DNA of 64,000 nt from Conoideocrella luteorostrata. Lineage: Eukaryota > Ascomycota > Sordariomycetes > Hypocreales > Clavicipitaceae. Made by a program: the position numbers and the translations under genes. This document shows, piece by piece, positions 44,761 to 56,928 of the stretch. Position 1 is the stretch's first letter, and every line of letters begins with the position of its first letter. The notes below the pieces were generated by a model. The model saw only the letters and a program-made list of their open reading frames with translations. It was not told where the DNA came from and did not search any database. Where the stretch lies: NCBI GenBank assembly GCA_032433595.1, contig JASWJB010000199.1:18137-82136 (forward strand), in the 5' to 3' direction.

Positions 44761-45468
44761 TATGTTAATAGCAGTTCAATTGCATAAGAAATCGCGGTTG
44801 GGATGTGAGCTATTTGGCGTTGAATTGACTAGAAGAGGTGGGTGGTTGAGAGATGTGGGCGGAGGTGGGGTGGCCAATCAACTTGCAAGAGCGATCCAAG
44901 GCTCAATTTCTAAAACAAGTCGGCTACAACAAGCTGGGTGGCCTAAAAGGGACGGCCATCGGGCCAAACCTGCCTCCTGATTCGCTTATCTTGTCGCTAA
45001 CATCGGGAGCTTGCCAGCCAGTCGATTCCACGTTGTCAGCCGCCCTCCGCTGGCTTCGTCCAAATTTATCTTCTTCGGCGGCTGCTGAAGCAAAGCGCCA
45101 GGAGCCGAGTCTCGACAGCCATGTTTTGTCAACGTATCGCTAAGCGCCGTGTAGGTCGGCAGAGTTGTAGCATGTTTGAAAAATAAATATGAAGGCCTTC
45201 AGCCAAACCCAGCTTTTCTTTCTTCCCTCGCCGCCTTCATTTTTCGAGACCAGATGCACTCTTCTTCTTTTTTTCTTCTCCTTTGTCTCGCGCTCTAGAT
45301 TTCTTTGTTTTACGAACGGCCGGGGGAAAAAATCTATGTCCTCATATTCATAACCGTAATTGCCCCTCTGTATAATTGTACCTACTCCTATCGTCTTCTT
45401 ATTTTTTTTTCTTTGCTTCTTTCCTCCCTTCCTACGTATTAGTATACACGCTACACAAGAAAACAACT
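44761..45468. promoter_or_regulatory. leader/promoter region of the four-TM gene
   Basis: No gene is visible. The last 280 bases before the ATG at 45469 are strongly CT-rich on the plus strand (TTCTTC and TTTTTTTTCTTTGC tracts), a feature common in the 5' leaders of filamentous fungal genes. No TATA box was convincing. Confidence 0.35.
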
Positions 45469-46143
45469 ATGCCTCATCGCTGGAACCGCGATCCCGAACA
45501 TCATGGCGACATCCAAGACTTCCAGTCGCCTAAACCTCTTCAACGTACAGATACTGCCCACTCCCGCTACGTCCAAATGCTTCTTGACGTAGACGAAATC
45601 CCCCTCCTTCACAGCATCCTCGCCTCTTTCTTCGTCTGGCTCCTCCTCGCTGGCTTCTTGGTTTTCCCCGGTACTTTCACCACCATCCAGAAGTCCATCG
45701 AAAACAAACACCCCCAGGAATGGACCGATCAAACCACAGATAAGATCCTCAAGAGCGTCAAGAATGTCCAGCTGTTGGTCGTCGCGGCTGTTGCTTGCGG
45801 TATATCCGTGATCGGCATGGTGGTACTTGCGTTGAGGCATTTGGACAACTATGTGTGGATGTTGAACAAGATGATCATGCCAGGTATAGCGAATTGTTTG
45901 GCGGGCTTGATATCGACCCTGGTGGGCGTGTACTCACAGCAACACGGAGTATGGAGTCCTACTGCCAAGGTTACTGCGATTGTTGAAGGCGCGTGTTTGG
46001 GAATCGCGGGCACCCTCTTTGTGTTTTTCGAGAGATTTCTTTTGAGGAAGATCAGGGACAATCACGGGGCACACTATGGAGATTGGTCATCGAAGGAGGA
46101 CGTAACAAAGATGAAGAATACGAAGACAGCCAGTGAGCTGTAA
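45469..46143 (+). CDS. four-TM hypothetical membrane protein
   Basis: A single exon of 224 residues. The ATG lies in a good context (ACAACTATGCC). Four hydrophobic segments are visible at about 46-70, 100-122, 135-155 and 168-190. A hydrophilic N-terminus (PKPLQRTDTAHSRYVQMLLDVDEIP) and a basic C-terminal tail flank them. I do not recognise a named family, although proteins of this layout are common in Pezizomycotina. There is no signal peptide. The gene converges with the molybdate transporter, with a gap of about 105 bases. Confidence 0.8.
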   Translation: MPHRWNRDPEHHGDIQDFQSPKPLQRTDTAHSRYVQMLLDVDEIPLLHSILASFFVWLLLAGFLVFPGTFTTIQKSIENKHPQEWTDQTTDKILKSVKNVQLLVVAAVACGISVIGMVVLALRHLDNYVWMLNKMIMPGIANCLAGLISTLVGVYSQQHGVWSPTAKVTAIVEGACLGIAGTLFVFFERFLLRKIRDNHGAHYGDWSSKEDVTKMKNTKTASEL

Positions 46144-46248
46144 AAAGGCTTTGGATCTCAGATAGTACTGGGAACGACAGCACATATATCATGTTACTGT
46201 GCTCGCGTCGGCGGTGATGGAATCTAATATGTGGCTAGAAATGTACGT

Positions 46249-47628
46249 TTACGAATTGAGTAAGGGAGCCCTTTCACCTCGTGTCAATCTGTTGCGTTGC
46301 CTTTTGGCAAACCATCCTGTCAGCTTATATGCGTGGTGACATAGCATTCCCGCCAGAAAGCCAACTGCATCGTTCTTAAATGCAAGAATACCCGCCGTAG
46401 TAATCAGCATGACAGTCCATCTCTCAAGGCGCTCCTCATCCGACAATGCGCGGGGTCGTCTTTCACCTGCTGCGTCTTCCCACAGATCCGGAGCTCCTTT
46501 GTTTAGCGTATGTCCTACTTTAGCAAGCTCCAAGCCAGCAGCGAGGACCATGATCCCAAGTATGCTCTTGGGGTAAGATCGTAGCAGTTCAATCAGTGTC
46601 GCGCCAAAGACAAGGCCCAAAAGCAACTTTACGAGTCCAAGGAAAATGACACTTGCGCCACTTCGCGCTCCAAAGCGGTATTGCGCGGCTAGGCCACCCG
46701 CCCCGTGACATAAAGGCATGGCCCCAAACCACGTACCAGTGAGGTTCATCAAGGCAACGCTAATACCGATCGCTGTGACGGACGGCGTTGGAAGTTCCGG
46801 TAGCAAGTCGGCTGCTAAAGCGTTTACCGCAATAATGGAGTTCAGCGTAGTCAAGGGAAGCTGCCCAATCGCCATCCACAAGGCGGGGAAATCACGGTTG
46901 CCAATCCACTGAGGCAAGACGAAGCGTGGCGCCCAAACATGGAACCAGGGCAGGCGTTTATGTGAGGTCAAGACTGTTATAAAGGCAAATATTATGGCAA
47001 GAACAAAAAATAACAAGGCGTTTGGAAACCGCTGAAGACGCTGTGTGCCAATGAGCACAAGAAAAGCAAAGAAAGCCCAGAGTCTGTTGTCCAGAACAGG
47101 ATGGATCCAGTGCAGAGGCTGCAAGAGTGACGTTCCGGCGCCTATAATGAGAGAAAGGCCGGCTCCAAGTTGAATTCCCTTCACGACGGGAATGGGAACA
47201 ATAGATGTAGCCCATCGTAGTAGACCAGTCACGCTCATGACCAGCACGGCCGCCCCAACCCATTGGCCAGCCGCGACGACAACTCTCATGGATGGGTCTT
47301 CCCGACCAGAGATTGCGGCCGAAGCAATGGCCTAAGCGTAAGAAGTCAATAAAATTCTAAGCGAGCCACGCATATGAACACTGCCTACCTTCATGGGCTG
47401 CACAGGTAATGGGATACCGAAAACAATGCCAGTAAGGATGTTGAATATACCCGAAAACACCAAGGTTGAGCCCAAGTGAATGGAGCCCTGCGCTGCCAAG
47501 GCAATCATCAGTGGTAGCAACGTTCCCAGGTCTCCTAGTGAACCAGAAATCTCAGCAAGCGGCGCACGTCGAAATGTCGATACATTGTGTGCGTTTAGCC
47601 GCCGGACATGAGCCAGCCACGATGCCAT
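46249..47628 (-). CDS. molybdate transporter, MOT1/SulP-like family
   Basis: Exons 47628-47389 and 47331-46249 give 440 residues. The intron is 57 nt (GTAGGC donor, CGCTTAG acceptor). Two family signatures are present: IPLPVQPMKAIAS, which spans the exon junction at about residue 80, and PLCHGAGGLAAQYRFGARSG at about 286-303. These are diagnostic of the MOT1-type molybdate carriers related to sulfate transporters. About ten hydrophobic segments are visible, and no STAS domain follows, as expected for MOT1. The protein would supply molybdate for the Mo-cofactor of nitrate reductase and similar enzymes. Start: the ATG at MASWLAH. An in-frame frame extends further upstream but without a better start. 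Confidence 0.9.
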
Positions 47629-50420
47629 CTTGATGGCAAATGAATCTTGAACGATCAAAGAGATAAATTTATGGGACCGCAGATACTGAATGGAACCATG
47701 AATAATGCAAGAACACAAAAATTCCACGGCGCCGGATACAAGGAATCAGGCGTAAGTATCTTGGACAGAGAGACTGGTCACCTGAGGCCCTCGTCCTGAC
47801 GTATGTCGGCGTAAGCCGACATCCCCTCAACACAGTGCATTTGATCAACACACCGTGAGTATGCACTGTGGTCTTACCCATCTAGGCACTTTTTACACTT
47901 CTTTTCCAGTGAACGTATGACAAGTTACTGGGGGCATAAGTCGGTGCATTTGGATGGTCAGATAGGCATTTGTATGTGCCATAAATCTTTTCGAGCGGAA
48001 AGGTCGAACGTCGTCTGGCGAATCCCCCCAATCCGGCATGGCTCGTAAAAGAACCACTTGCGACGATTTCTCCCCAGCTTGACAACATATTACGGGAAGA
48101 GACGTTTCTAGGGCTGCAAGCTCGGAGCGCGAAGATGATGGCGAGCTGCTAGTAGTCACTGATGCTCATCGAAGAATCAATTCCGTGGCCGAAGTCCCCA
48201 TATCACCTGATTCATGGAAATTGATGAGCCGCGGACTTAACGGAACCTCCATTTTTAATCATCGCGTTTTGCTTCATATTCGGCCGGTCGGGGCCACGAT
48301 TGTGGTGGACCTTCGAAAACTCATCCAGCATGTTTTGTTCTTGTGCGAAATTTGGGTCAACTGAGTGGATGCCCCGGATGCAGCTCCTATCTGGCTGGCT
48401 GATTTGTGCTCCTTGAGCTAACGACCCGTTATCCCACGAGTGGCGGCAGTAGCGGCGCCGAGACAGCCGCCCGCAAGATGGTCTGCGACTTGCACTGTCG
48501 AATACCATGCGATGCCATGAATGCATAGCAACAAAGTGGTTGATGGTGACATCATTATTTGCTATGGATAATAAGGCTTCAACGGTGGGAGATCAACGCG
48601 GCAACATGCAATACCTTAATTGTTGGGGATTACACGCCGCTGTGGCAGTGCGATTTCACATCTTGGCAGTCATCAGTTTGACAGCGCTCCGGCTCCCTTG
48701 GTTCGCTCTGTTCGCTTTATGCTTATTTCTCTATGCCCGTAGCTAGATTGTGAAACTCGTGACAAATTAGTGCACGTCCATGCCTCTCAATCAAAACACA
48801 ATGGGCAAGACATGGTGTCGCGTCTGTCGGATTGGTACGGAGCTCAAGAGCTCTCTCGACCGAGAACGCACGGCCGGCATTGAATTGCACTGTGAAACAT
48901 GCTGCTTCCATTCCTTGTCCTTGCGCACCTGCGCTCTACTCTCTGCGGACATGTGCATGCGAACTCCGTAACCAGTGTCTGGGCAATCAATGAATCGACG
49001 TTATCACAGCTCTGTCTGGGTCACAATATCAGCCTGGTACGCCTCGCCCTGCTTGTGCGCATTGCCACGGATGGTATAGCTACTCCGTAATTCGAAAGCA
49101 CCTAACTACTCCATACTAGATAGAATACAATAATCGCGCAGCCCCGTACGATCCTCAGTGAAATTTCTCTTACGGGACAAGCCGCTAAGACGCATTGATG
49201 TGCGCAGTAGCTTGAAGTGTACTCCGTACTCCGTAGCCCAAAATTCGCGCAGCAATTCTGTTCGAGGAAGATGCTGGGTCCCCCACATGGAGAACCACCG
49301 TTCATTGCCGCCTCCAGCACTCCTAGACACTTTTTTTTCCCGCACACTCGGTTGGAGCTGCCCTGCCTGCTACGCCCCAGAGCATGCTGCCGTGTTCCGA
49401 GCAGCTTGAAGAGTGGGGGGCGAGCAATAATGCAGTCCTTCCACTCTTAGCGGCGCATAGGTCAGTGCATCGTGCGATGCGGATGTATTGTCGGTAGCCC
49501 TCCGTAATCGTTCGCTTGGCCTTACACAGGTGATGTTCAGTCAATTTTGCCAAGCAACAAGGCATTCGCGTGGGCTCATTTTTGGGAAGGGTGTCCTTGC
49601 TGTTGTTGCCTGTTCTGTCAAATAAGTAGCTATACTCCGTACTCACGTAGCTATTCCGTACGGAAGTACGGAGTACTCCATACTCCATACACGTTGGTCG
49701 ATTGCGGCGTTGTGGTCGGCCGGTCTGGGCGGATTGTCAGGCTAATAGCACTAGCTCTGGGTCATGTCCTCGGTCGTCCTGCTCCATATTTTGTTTTCTG
49801 CCTCCCCGTTGGCCCGTGACGTACCGCCCCGTTTTTCTGCCGGACTGCTAGAGCCGTCGGTCAATCAACAAAATCACCACCCATTCCGCCTTCGCGACTC
49901 GAGTTAATTTGTCGCTCCTCCATCTCCATTCTCCTCTACGGCCAGCCAATGTGAGTAAAAGTCGGACGAAAGAACCCTTCATCTACTTCAATCCCCTCAA
50001 GAGTCGCTCGATATGAGCCTTTGATTGTGTAAAGGTTTTGCTGTCTATTTCCCTCACCTTGCTTCTGGTCGCACTTGCCAATCTGCATGAGCCGGCCTAG
50101 CCGATGCGATCGGGGAAGCTTGGAAAGGGAAAAAAAAAAAGACTGACAAGCGGTCGAAAATGTTCGCATTTTTGCATTCATCGCGCATCGCAGAGCGCAA
50201 AGCAGAAACCCTGATAGATCAATTGCGCATCGCTCATCACAATCAATTGGCCCAATCGATAATTCCTGTTGACCCCTTCTGTTCCTATGCTACCCTAGCT
50301 CAATTGATTTCGCACGATTGTTAGACCGCGTTGATTGTTTGCTAACATCTCTCGTCTCCGTCAATCAGCAGCGCATTTTTTCTTCTTTGCAAAGCCTCTA
50401 CTCCCGCACCAAAAAACACA
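47629..50420. other. large intergenic stretch with TACGGAGTA cluster
   Basis: About 2.8 kb with no supported gene. TACGGAGTA-type motifs are dense: near 48965, 49080, 49219-49233, 49632-49640 and 49655-49677. The region before 50421 is the promoter and 5' leader of the small membrane protein. Confidence 0.45.
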
Positions 50421-50725
50421 ATGGCTGCTATCGACACTGCTCTCGTTGCCCGCGAGCTCTTTGCCCGGGAGAAGAGTTGGCCTGCGGAGAACTCTGGTGT
50501 TATGGTCGTCTTCTGCATTGTCTTTGTTGGTATGCAGCGCTCTACCTCTTCCTCATGTTCCAATTCGGCAAAATTTTAGAACAGTGGCAACTTTGCCGGC
50601 TCGTCGGAAACACGATTGCGCTAATAAGAATTCTCTTAGTCGCTGTCGGTCTCATTGGTCTGTACGTCTCCAAATGCCTTGCGCGCAGAAAGGAGGCAAA
50701 GGAGCGAGCCCAGCCCAAGTACTAA
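50421..50725 (+). CDS. small single-TM protein, 64 residues
   Basis: Exons 50421-50529 and 50640-50725 (GTATGC donor; GCTAATAAG branch; CTCTTAG acceptor) join in phase to 64 residues. The N-terminus is charged (ALVARELFAREKSWPAENSG). One transmembrane helix, about residues 27-47, crosses the splice junction. A short basic tail ends in QPKY. The split reading frame would be missed by a simple frame scan. I believe similar short proteins occur in other filamentous ascomycetes, but this is memory, not a search. No function can be assigned. It resembles small membrane subunits in size only. Confidence 0.7.
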
Positions 50726-51249
50726 GCTTCAAGCCGGCCCTGATCAGGTGAAGCAGAAGCTGGGAATGGAGCTGGAGGAAAGGGTTCGCACTAGGAGAGG
50801 AGCAAGGATGCAGCGATACTCAAACGGAGACTGACGACATTTAATGATGAGCGAGGCGGGGCACACTAATCTTGCGGTTCGACTTGCTTGAATTCATCTG
50901 TTGGCCTGATTCCTCTTCCTCTCCCCCAAAGCTCATCTGTGAAAACGACTCACAGCCCGACTGCTTGTTTTCTGAACGGTTTCGTCGACTTATCATCATT
51001 TGGGACGCGTTGTATGTGGTTGAGTATATAATTGCATCTCTCGTGGTCGGGACAGTAGCGGGTGGAGGCGGGGGGAAATCTTGTAGACGGCGTGCCTGTA
51101 CTCGTGGCTGTGGTCGGCGCCCGTGGCCAGGCTCGCCGTATTCTATATTTTAATATCTGATACCTCTTACACTACGTCTCGTTTTCATCTTCGGCTGTTT
51201 CAATGCACACTCTCCCGACATGCTGGTGTGCTATCTCTCGTCTCTCTTA
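50726..51249. other. convergent 3' gap
   Basis: Lies between the small membrane protein and the lipase gene. A G-rich run lies near 51060-51076. No gene is visible. Confidence 0.5.
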
Positions 51250-52316
51250 TCACATGCCCTCCTTGGCCAACATATCTGCGATGCCCAAATAAAAAGCCAC
51301 GGCATTGAACCTCCTCCTCTTGCCCATCCAGCCCCTTACCATCCACCGCACCCTGTTTGGCCAGTTTATTAGATCCATATGATTCACACCCACCAAAGTG
51401 CCCTGATAGACCCCCCATCGACTGCTCTCCACGCTCACCAGCCCATCATTCACACCCTCCACCCGCTCGATAATCCTCTGCGGCACCCTAAACGGGCTCA
51501 ACAAGGGAGGCGTATCCATCACAGCCCCGTACGAAAAGTACCGCACTCCAGCATCATCCACCACATATTCATTAAACTCTCCCTCCATATACCCCGTAGT
51601 GAGCTGCGTGAAAGCCTGCGTCCCGAATCCCGCCCGCTCGAGAACCTTGTACAGCCTCGGCAGGTACAATATCCCCGCCGACGACGAATTCAGCACGTAA
51701 TCCGCAAAAGGGGACCCTCTGTGCGGCGTAGATATCGTGGTAAGAGAAGCTACTTCCAGGGCTCCCTTATATTGGGCCTTGTTTGAAATCATGTACCGCG
51801 CGTCGAGGCCGCCCATGCTGTGCGCAATGATGTTGACCGGCCCATCGTGCTGACTGGCTATATCGTCAGCTAGCTTGGCTGCGCGGTCGGCTATGGAGCT
51901 TGAGGGGGGTACGGAGGCGGTTATCACGTGTGTGCCTTGTGCGGTGAGCGCTTCTCTGATGCCGTGCCAGTAGTGAATGGTGGGGAGGATGGAGAGGAGT
52001 TGCAGTTCAGAGAAGCCGAGGAGGCCGTGGGCAAGGACGACGGGATACTTGGGTGTTGCTGCGAGAAAATGAAGTTAGCAAGTAGTAAGCTCTTGGGATG
52101 AGAATGAGGGGCGAAGGTACTACCGTATTGTTCGCGGATAGAGGCGTAGTCATCTTTGATCTGTCTACCTATGTCGCGGACGCGGGGGTCTTGTGCTCGC
52201 TGAGTGAGGCGCGACGAAACTGTTATTTGGCGACATTGTGGGAGTCTTGTGCGAAGACGGACATTGCAAGCGAATTCTATTGAGGATGCGGTGCCTTGCA
52301 GGGGCCTTTTATACAT
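51250..52316 (-). CDS. triacylglycerol lipase, TGL2/bacterial-lipase type
   Basis: Exons 52316-52124 and 52058-51250 give 333 residues, close to yeast TGL2 in length. The first 60 residues are rich in Arg/Ser/Gln with no acidic residues near the start, which fits a mitochondrial presequence. The alpha/beta-hydrolase core begins at PVVLAHGLLGFSE (oxyanion HGLLG). The nucleophile elbow is AHSMGG (Ser145). Asp269 (GVNDGLVS) and His291 (GVNHMDLINW) complete the triad. The order and spacing match bacterial family I lipases and mitochondrial TGL2. Substrate choice beyond acylglycerol esters is not shown. The intron (65 nt) has a GTAGTA donor and CTCGCAG acceptor. Confidence 0.88.
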
Positions 52317-52774
52317 TGCTGCTTCGGAATAATTGGCATGTTTACGAGCTCTGCGTGATCTCTGTCTGTATAATGTGCTATGTGGGTGGTGAGAAAATGA
52401 TGCCGCCCCCGGTATGGGCTGAGGCCGCTGACGTCACTTGCGACAGTGATCACAGCTTCTCTGCACAGAACTTACAAATCCAGGGACTATACCTGCTCAG
52501 AGAGACACATGTTTAATAGAGTCCAAAGACCGTTCAAATTACAATTCAAAGATGAATGCTTGAATTTACTTCATGATTCTCATGGCGGTCATAAATTAAA
52601 GTTGTTCATTAACTTCTCCTACCTGTCCACGGATCCATAAATGTATACGCAGCATAAACCTCCCGGTTCCGTCTATTCCTTCCGCCGCTCAGTTAGCTCT
52701 TTGAGCAGTGTCTATGTAAACCATAAAACTCCTTTCCATTGCATCAAAGTCATCTTTAACGGCCGTCGTGGATA
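52317..52774. other. intergenic, lipase promoter / arrestin 3' side
   Basis: No gene is visible. Both flanking genes are on the minus strand, so this is the lipase 5' side and the arrestin 3' side. Confidence 0.5.
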
Positions 52775-54451
52775 TCATCTTTTTTCGGCGGGCATCTGGC
52801 TTGGGGCATTCTCGTTCGTGACACCGCTATATGCGGGTCGGGATTGCATGCCGTCGAATGGACCTGACAGATTCTCTGCCACAGCTTCATCATAACTTGG
52901 GGGTGCATCGTCATACGGCGGTACTGTCTGCCCGGGCTGTAACTGGGGCGGGTATAATGGGTCCTGGGGCGGTCGATGCGGCATCGGTGGTCGTTGGCCC
53001 TGGTTCTGATTTTGATTTTGAGGTTGAATGGGTGAGTTGGGCGACGAGTTTACCCGGACAGGTAGTCTTGGTGGGATATTCAGTGTCACTCTACCCGGTT
53101 TGGTGTGATTCCTAGCCGCCTCAACTAACTCGGCTGGTGGTGTGATGCCTGAAAATACTTCCACAGATGCAAAATGCAAAGGAAGATATATAGTTTGGGG
53201 GTGGTTGCTGATGAAGCCGGATTTGGCCTTGCCCCAGCATACTCCAAGCTTCAACTCTAGTTCATACTTTCTTGACAGGTTGCATGTAACAAAAGATGGC
53301 GCAACAGTGTTAGGTAACGGTTTATCCTTCCAAAGGGTATCCGGCACAGCAAGTTCCGATCCAACAGCAACGTCTGGCCCGGCCGTCAACGGGATGCTGA
53401 GGTCGGTATTGGAAACAATCACCCATCGATTCATCTTCTTATTGTAGATGTTATGCGATCGAACTTCGGTGATGCCAATAAGATCCAGTTGAAAAGAGAC
53501 CAAATTCAGCTGCTCGGGGCAGTTAACTAACTTTTTGGCAATAAGCCGAAGCGGAACAGGTTTGTTACACGTCAAGACGGAAGGGTAAGGCAGCCGAGCT
53601 GACATTTCAATCGATGGTGCTGTCGCTACATCAGGCGAATCTGGAGTAGATGTATCATCACTCTTGCTCGTCTCGGCTCTGTCTCCCTTCTTTGCGAAAA
53701 ATGAGCCCTTCCTTCTGCTTTGCGGTGCTGGTGATCGAGGCATAAACGTGAATGGGCGACGGGCAAAAGCTTCCTGGCCCGTCCGTGCCGGTCTTGGGGG
53801 CTCGATAGGGAGAAACTTGTAACCAATCTGATACCTCCAATTCTCCTTCAAGAAGCCTGGTCGCTGAATAGTAACCTTAATGTAGTAGCGGATTTCCGCT
53901 TCCATGGGATATCCTGTTAGGGACGGGGGAAGCGTCCGGGTAACATGCCGCAAGAGCAACTGTTTCGAGCCATCCATGACCCTAACGCCACCCATGCCAA
54001 AGAGGCCACCACCAGATCCAAAGCCACCCACACCTCCGAGGCCACCAAACTTTGACATGGCGTTTGGATCGCTGCAAGCATTGTTGATTGGTACCTTGAA
54101 CTTGAAAGGAAATTCGTGCTCCCCTGGTTGCAATGGGAACGCGCCGTAGGGGTTTGAAGAGCTGGAGTGATATTCGTCCGGGAAAACTTGTTGAACTTTG
54201 TATAAAAGCTTGTGGTTCTCACTCACGACACTACCGGGCGGACCAGGCATCGGACCAAGCGGTCTCTGACTCAACGACTCGGTATCATAGGGATTTGGAA
54301 CTTGCAGCGCAGTGATAGATTCACCTTCAAGCTTAACAACAATGCTACCAACCTGCTCCGAGCGATGAAGCCCTAATATGATTCGTCCTTGCACATAGTC
54401 GAGGTTGGTGTAGAACTCAGGTCGTTCATCGAGTGCTATGCGGATGGACAT
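52775..54451 (-). CDS. fungal arrestin-like protein with PPxY motif
   Basis: A single exon of 558 residues. The N-terminus (IALDERPEFYTNLDYVQG, VGSIVVKLEGES) is an arrestin-N beta-sandwich, with a Gly-rich loop (SKFGGLGGVGGFGSGGG) at about 130-150. The arrestin-C-type half follows after a Ser/Lys linker near 245-275. The Pro/Gln-rich tail carries APPSYDEAV (PPxY at about 516-519), the docking site for WW domains of Rsp5/NEDD4 ubiquitin ligases. Such adaptors (ART family in yeast) bring the ligase to plasma-membrane transporters for endocytosis. The gene's own cargo is unknown. Confidence 0.9.
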   Translation of the reverse strand: MSIRIALDERPEFYTNLDYVQGRIILGLHRSEQVGSIVVKLEGESITALQVPNPYDTESLSQRPLGPMPGPPGSVVSENHKLLYKVQQVFPDEYHSSSSNPYGAFPLQPGEHEFPFKFKVPINNACSDPNAMSKFGGLGGVGGFGSGGGLFGMGGVRVMDGSKQLLLRHVTRTLPPSLTGYPMEAEIRYYIKVTIQRPGFLKENWRYQIGYKFLPIEPPRPARTGQEAFARRPFTFMPRSPAPQSRRKGSFFAKKGDRAETSKSDDTSTPDSPDVATAPSIEMSARLPYPSVLTCNKPVPLRLIAKKLVNCPEQLNLVSFQLDLIGITEVRSHNIYNKKMNRWVIVSNTDLSIPLTAGPDVAVGSELAVPDTLWKDKPLPNTVAPSFVTCNLSRKYELELKLGVCWGKAKSGFISNHPQTIYLPLHFASVEVFSGITPPAELVEAARNHTKPGRVTLNIPPRLPVRVNSSPNSPIQPQNQNQNQGQRPPMPHRPPQDPLYPPQLQPGQTVPPYDDAPPSYDEAVAENLSGPFDGMQSRPAYSGVTNENAPSQMPAEKR

Positions 54452-56928
54452 GGTAATTGGCGGGGTTCAAGGATACCCGAGAGAGGGGCATGAGAGCCTC
54501 GGGTTGTGCAGGAAATGACAATAAGTGATGCCGAATAGAGGAAGAGGAAAGAAAAGACAAAGTAAAAGATGATGAAAGCGGAAGAATACAGTCCTATTTT
54601 GATACCCCCGCCCTACTGTGCCTTCCTTCGTTGGCCCTCCTTCAGACTAGTACCCTGACGCGATTGGGCTTGGGTCGATGATGGGGATGAATCGGCTGCG
54701 GAATTAGAGAAGGGTCTGGGGAGACTGAGAATAGAAACGTCGTTTGTTATGGCCGCTCGACAGGCTTTGAAAAGAGTTGAGCAGAGCTTTGAGATAGAGC
54801 TACTCGGAGAGACGTCTAACTTGGAGGCAGTTTGTCGTCGTAGTCGTTGTCGTCGTTGCTGCTAAGCCTCAGTCCAAGCCTCGCCGGTAGTGCAGAGTAG
54901 CGACCTGAGACGCTGTGCCACTAAAAGCGGCTGATTGGATACGGCACAAGGGTGTACCCACTTTTCTGCCCTGTACCTTGAACGGAGTCCCTAGTACTTG
55001 ACTACATGAGGCTGCTCACCACCACTCAGCCTGATAAAGTGGCTGGTGGGTTACGAATACCGAGTACGGAGTATCTAGTTTAGTCCGTAACTAATATGCT
55101 GAATACGCGTATGAGAGGTACAGTATGTGGTCGTTAGCATGTAATAATCCAAGGCTGTAGGGGTCAGCCAATGCAAACCGGGGGCATCCGACATCGTGTT
55201 ATGTCATATGAATACTCCGTACAAGTAAGGCAAACATTCAAGGCGGCAGTATCGAGCACATAAGTGGTACCTAGGTAGCATCTCAGACTGAACACAGGCA
55301 AAGCGGGATTGACGCTTCTTAGCTCAATCGCCCACGTTGAACCTGAGAAGCTTGGCAAACGGCAAACGCTGCTACCCGCTATTAACGCTTCCCGGACGGC
55401 GAGTCGAGGGAAACGGAGTGTGACATTTTCCTCCCATTCGCTGGTCGTCGGCGGCCATCTCGCAACAGTAGCGACAATACAGTGAATTCTTGAGCGAAGC
55501 TCGGTAGTTATGCTCAAATCTTCATCCGCCTGGCTGACCGCCCACCCGGCGGCAATGTTAGCCAAGACGGCATAGCGTGGGACTTGACTAGGGTCCCCAT
55601 CACTCCTCCGCTGCAGCGCTGTCGACTGGAAACCCAGACACCGCTTCACGTAAGTCAGTATCTAGGCGGGGGACAGAAAGGACCACTTGAGCGTTTCGTC
55701 ATGCCAGTGTGGTTGCATTGGCTGTCTCTGACTCCGGACCTCGCATGGCGTGTAGTTATGCGATGCTCAAAAGGCTAACTCGGCTCACGACATCGGTTAC
55801 ATTAGTCTACTGCAGCATCGACCAGACAGGGTCTCACTTTGGCGCCGTTAGGCAATAAGGACGCCCACGATAAACGCGTATGGACCGAATTACATAATTT
55901 CAAGTCGTGCAGCCTGCAGCGTGCCCCTCACACCAGCATCCATCGTCTCCAATGGGGACAAAGTGCTCAGGAATTTACAACGTATTCCGTTGCGGCAAAC
56001 CCAACAGAGCAAACTACGGTGCTGTGGAACAAGACGACCGTTCCAGGATGTCTGGCATCGAAACTTGGGCGAGCCGGATTCTTCTGTCGGCAGCGGCAAT
56101 CAACCAACCACAGCATCATGTATTCGCATCCATGTTATGCTAGCGATGCAAGCGATGCAACAAAAACTGGGAAAATGCATAGGCTCCCTCTCGCAAGCCC
56201 CAAACATTCTCGTCAATCTGCCCTGCGTCATAAGGATAACTCCCCTTTCCTTATTCGGCAAGATAATTTGCCTACGAACCGGGAATCTCTGCAGTCCCTC
56301 GTGATATCTTCCGTTCTTATCGGAGATCGGCGTGTCATTTCGCTGAACCACGCTTCGTGGGTGTGGTCTCTTGACTGTTCTATGTCTTGGGGGCGGGCGG
56401 CTGGACCAGACTGTTGGGATTTCATTCCCTCATTTCATTGGTATCTTCTCCAGTTGTCTGCCTGACAATTTGTCATGTAGACTACCATTGCAGCTGTCCA
56501 GGCCGATCAAGGCGTTGGCTCTCCCATCAACACGCGTCGCTGCTCCCCTAAAGACACGCTAGTCTTGCGAGCATGTTGCCTGTTGTTGGACGACCCCAGA
56601 GAGTGGTATACTGCGAGACGGCGAATGTGATATGCCGTGAATCACACACCATGTCGCTGTGCAGCAGTTGTCCATCCCCGCTCAGCAAGTCAACTCTCAT
56701 GGGGGAACCAACAGCCCTATCTTAGAAAGGCAGTCGATCCTCGGCCTACATGCAAGCGTTGTTTGGCTGCATCTCCGTATGTCCGACCTTGATTCTTCAG
56801 CAGGAAGGTTTGTAGATGAATATAAACATGCCGCCGGCCAACATACCTTTCCCCAGGCTCCAACCTGCTGTCTACCACCCCTACTTTTGCTTGGTGCTCG
56901 ACTATGACCAAGTCGGACTGCACTCAAC
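54452..56928. other. intergenic, no supported gene
   Basis: About 2.5 kb. Near 54600-54900 it is the promoter/leader of the arrestin gene (several T- and GTCGT-rich runs). TACGGAGTA copies lie near 55064 and 55211. Open frames of 161 residues (55164-55649, minus) and 208 residues (55839-56465, plus) show no domain or coding bias by eye, and I do not support them as genes. Confidence 0.45.

Noticed and set aside
55164..55649. 161-codon open frame on the minus strand
   Set aside because: Isolated, no recognised domain, and no coding bias by eye. Kept only as a possibility in the gap note.
55839..56465. 208-codon open frame on the plus strand
   Set aside because: No domain, mixed composition with many Cys/Trp/His, overlapping frames on both strands, and no splice or start support.
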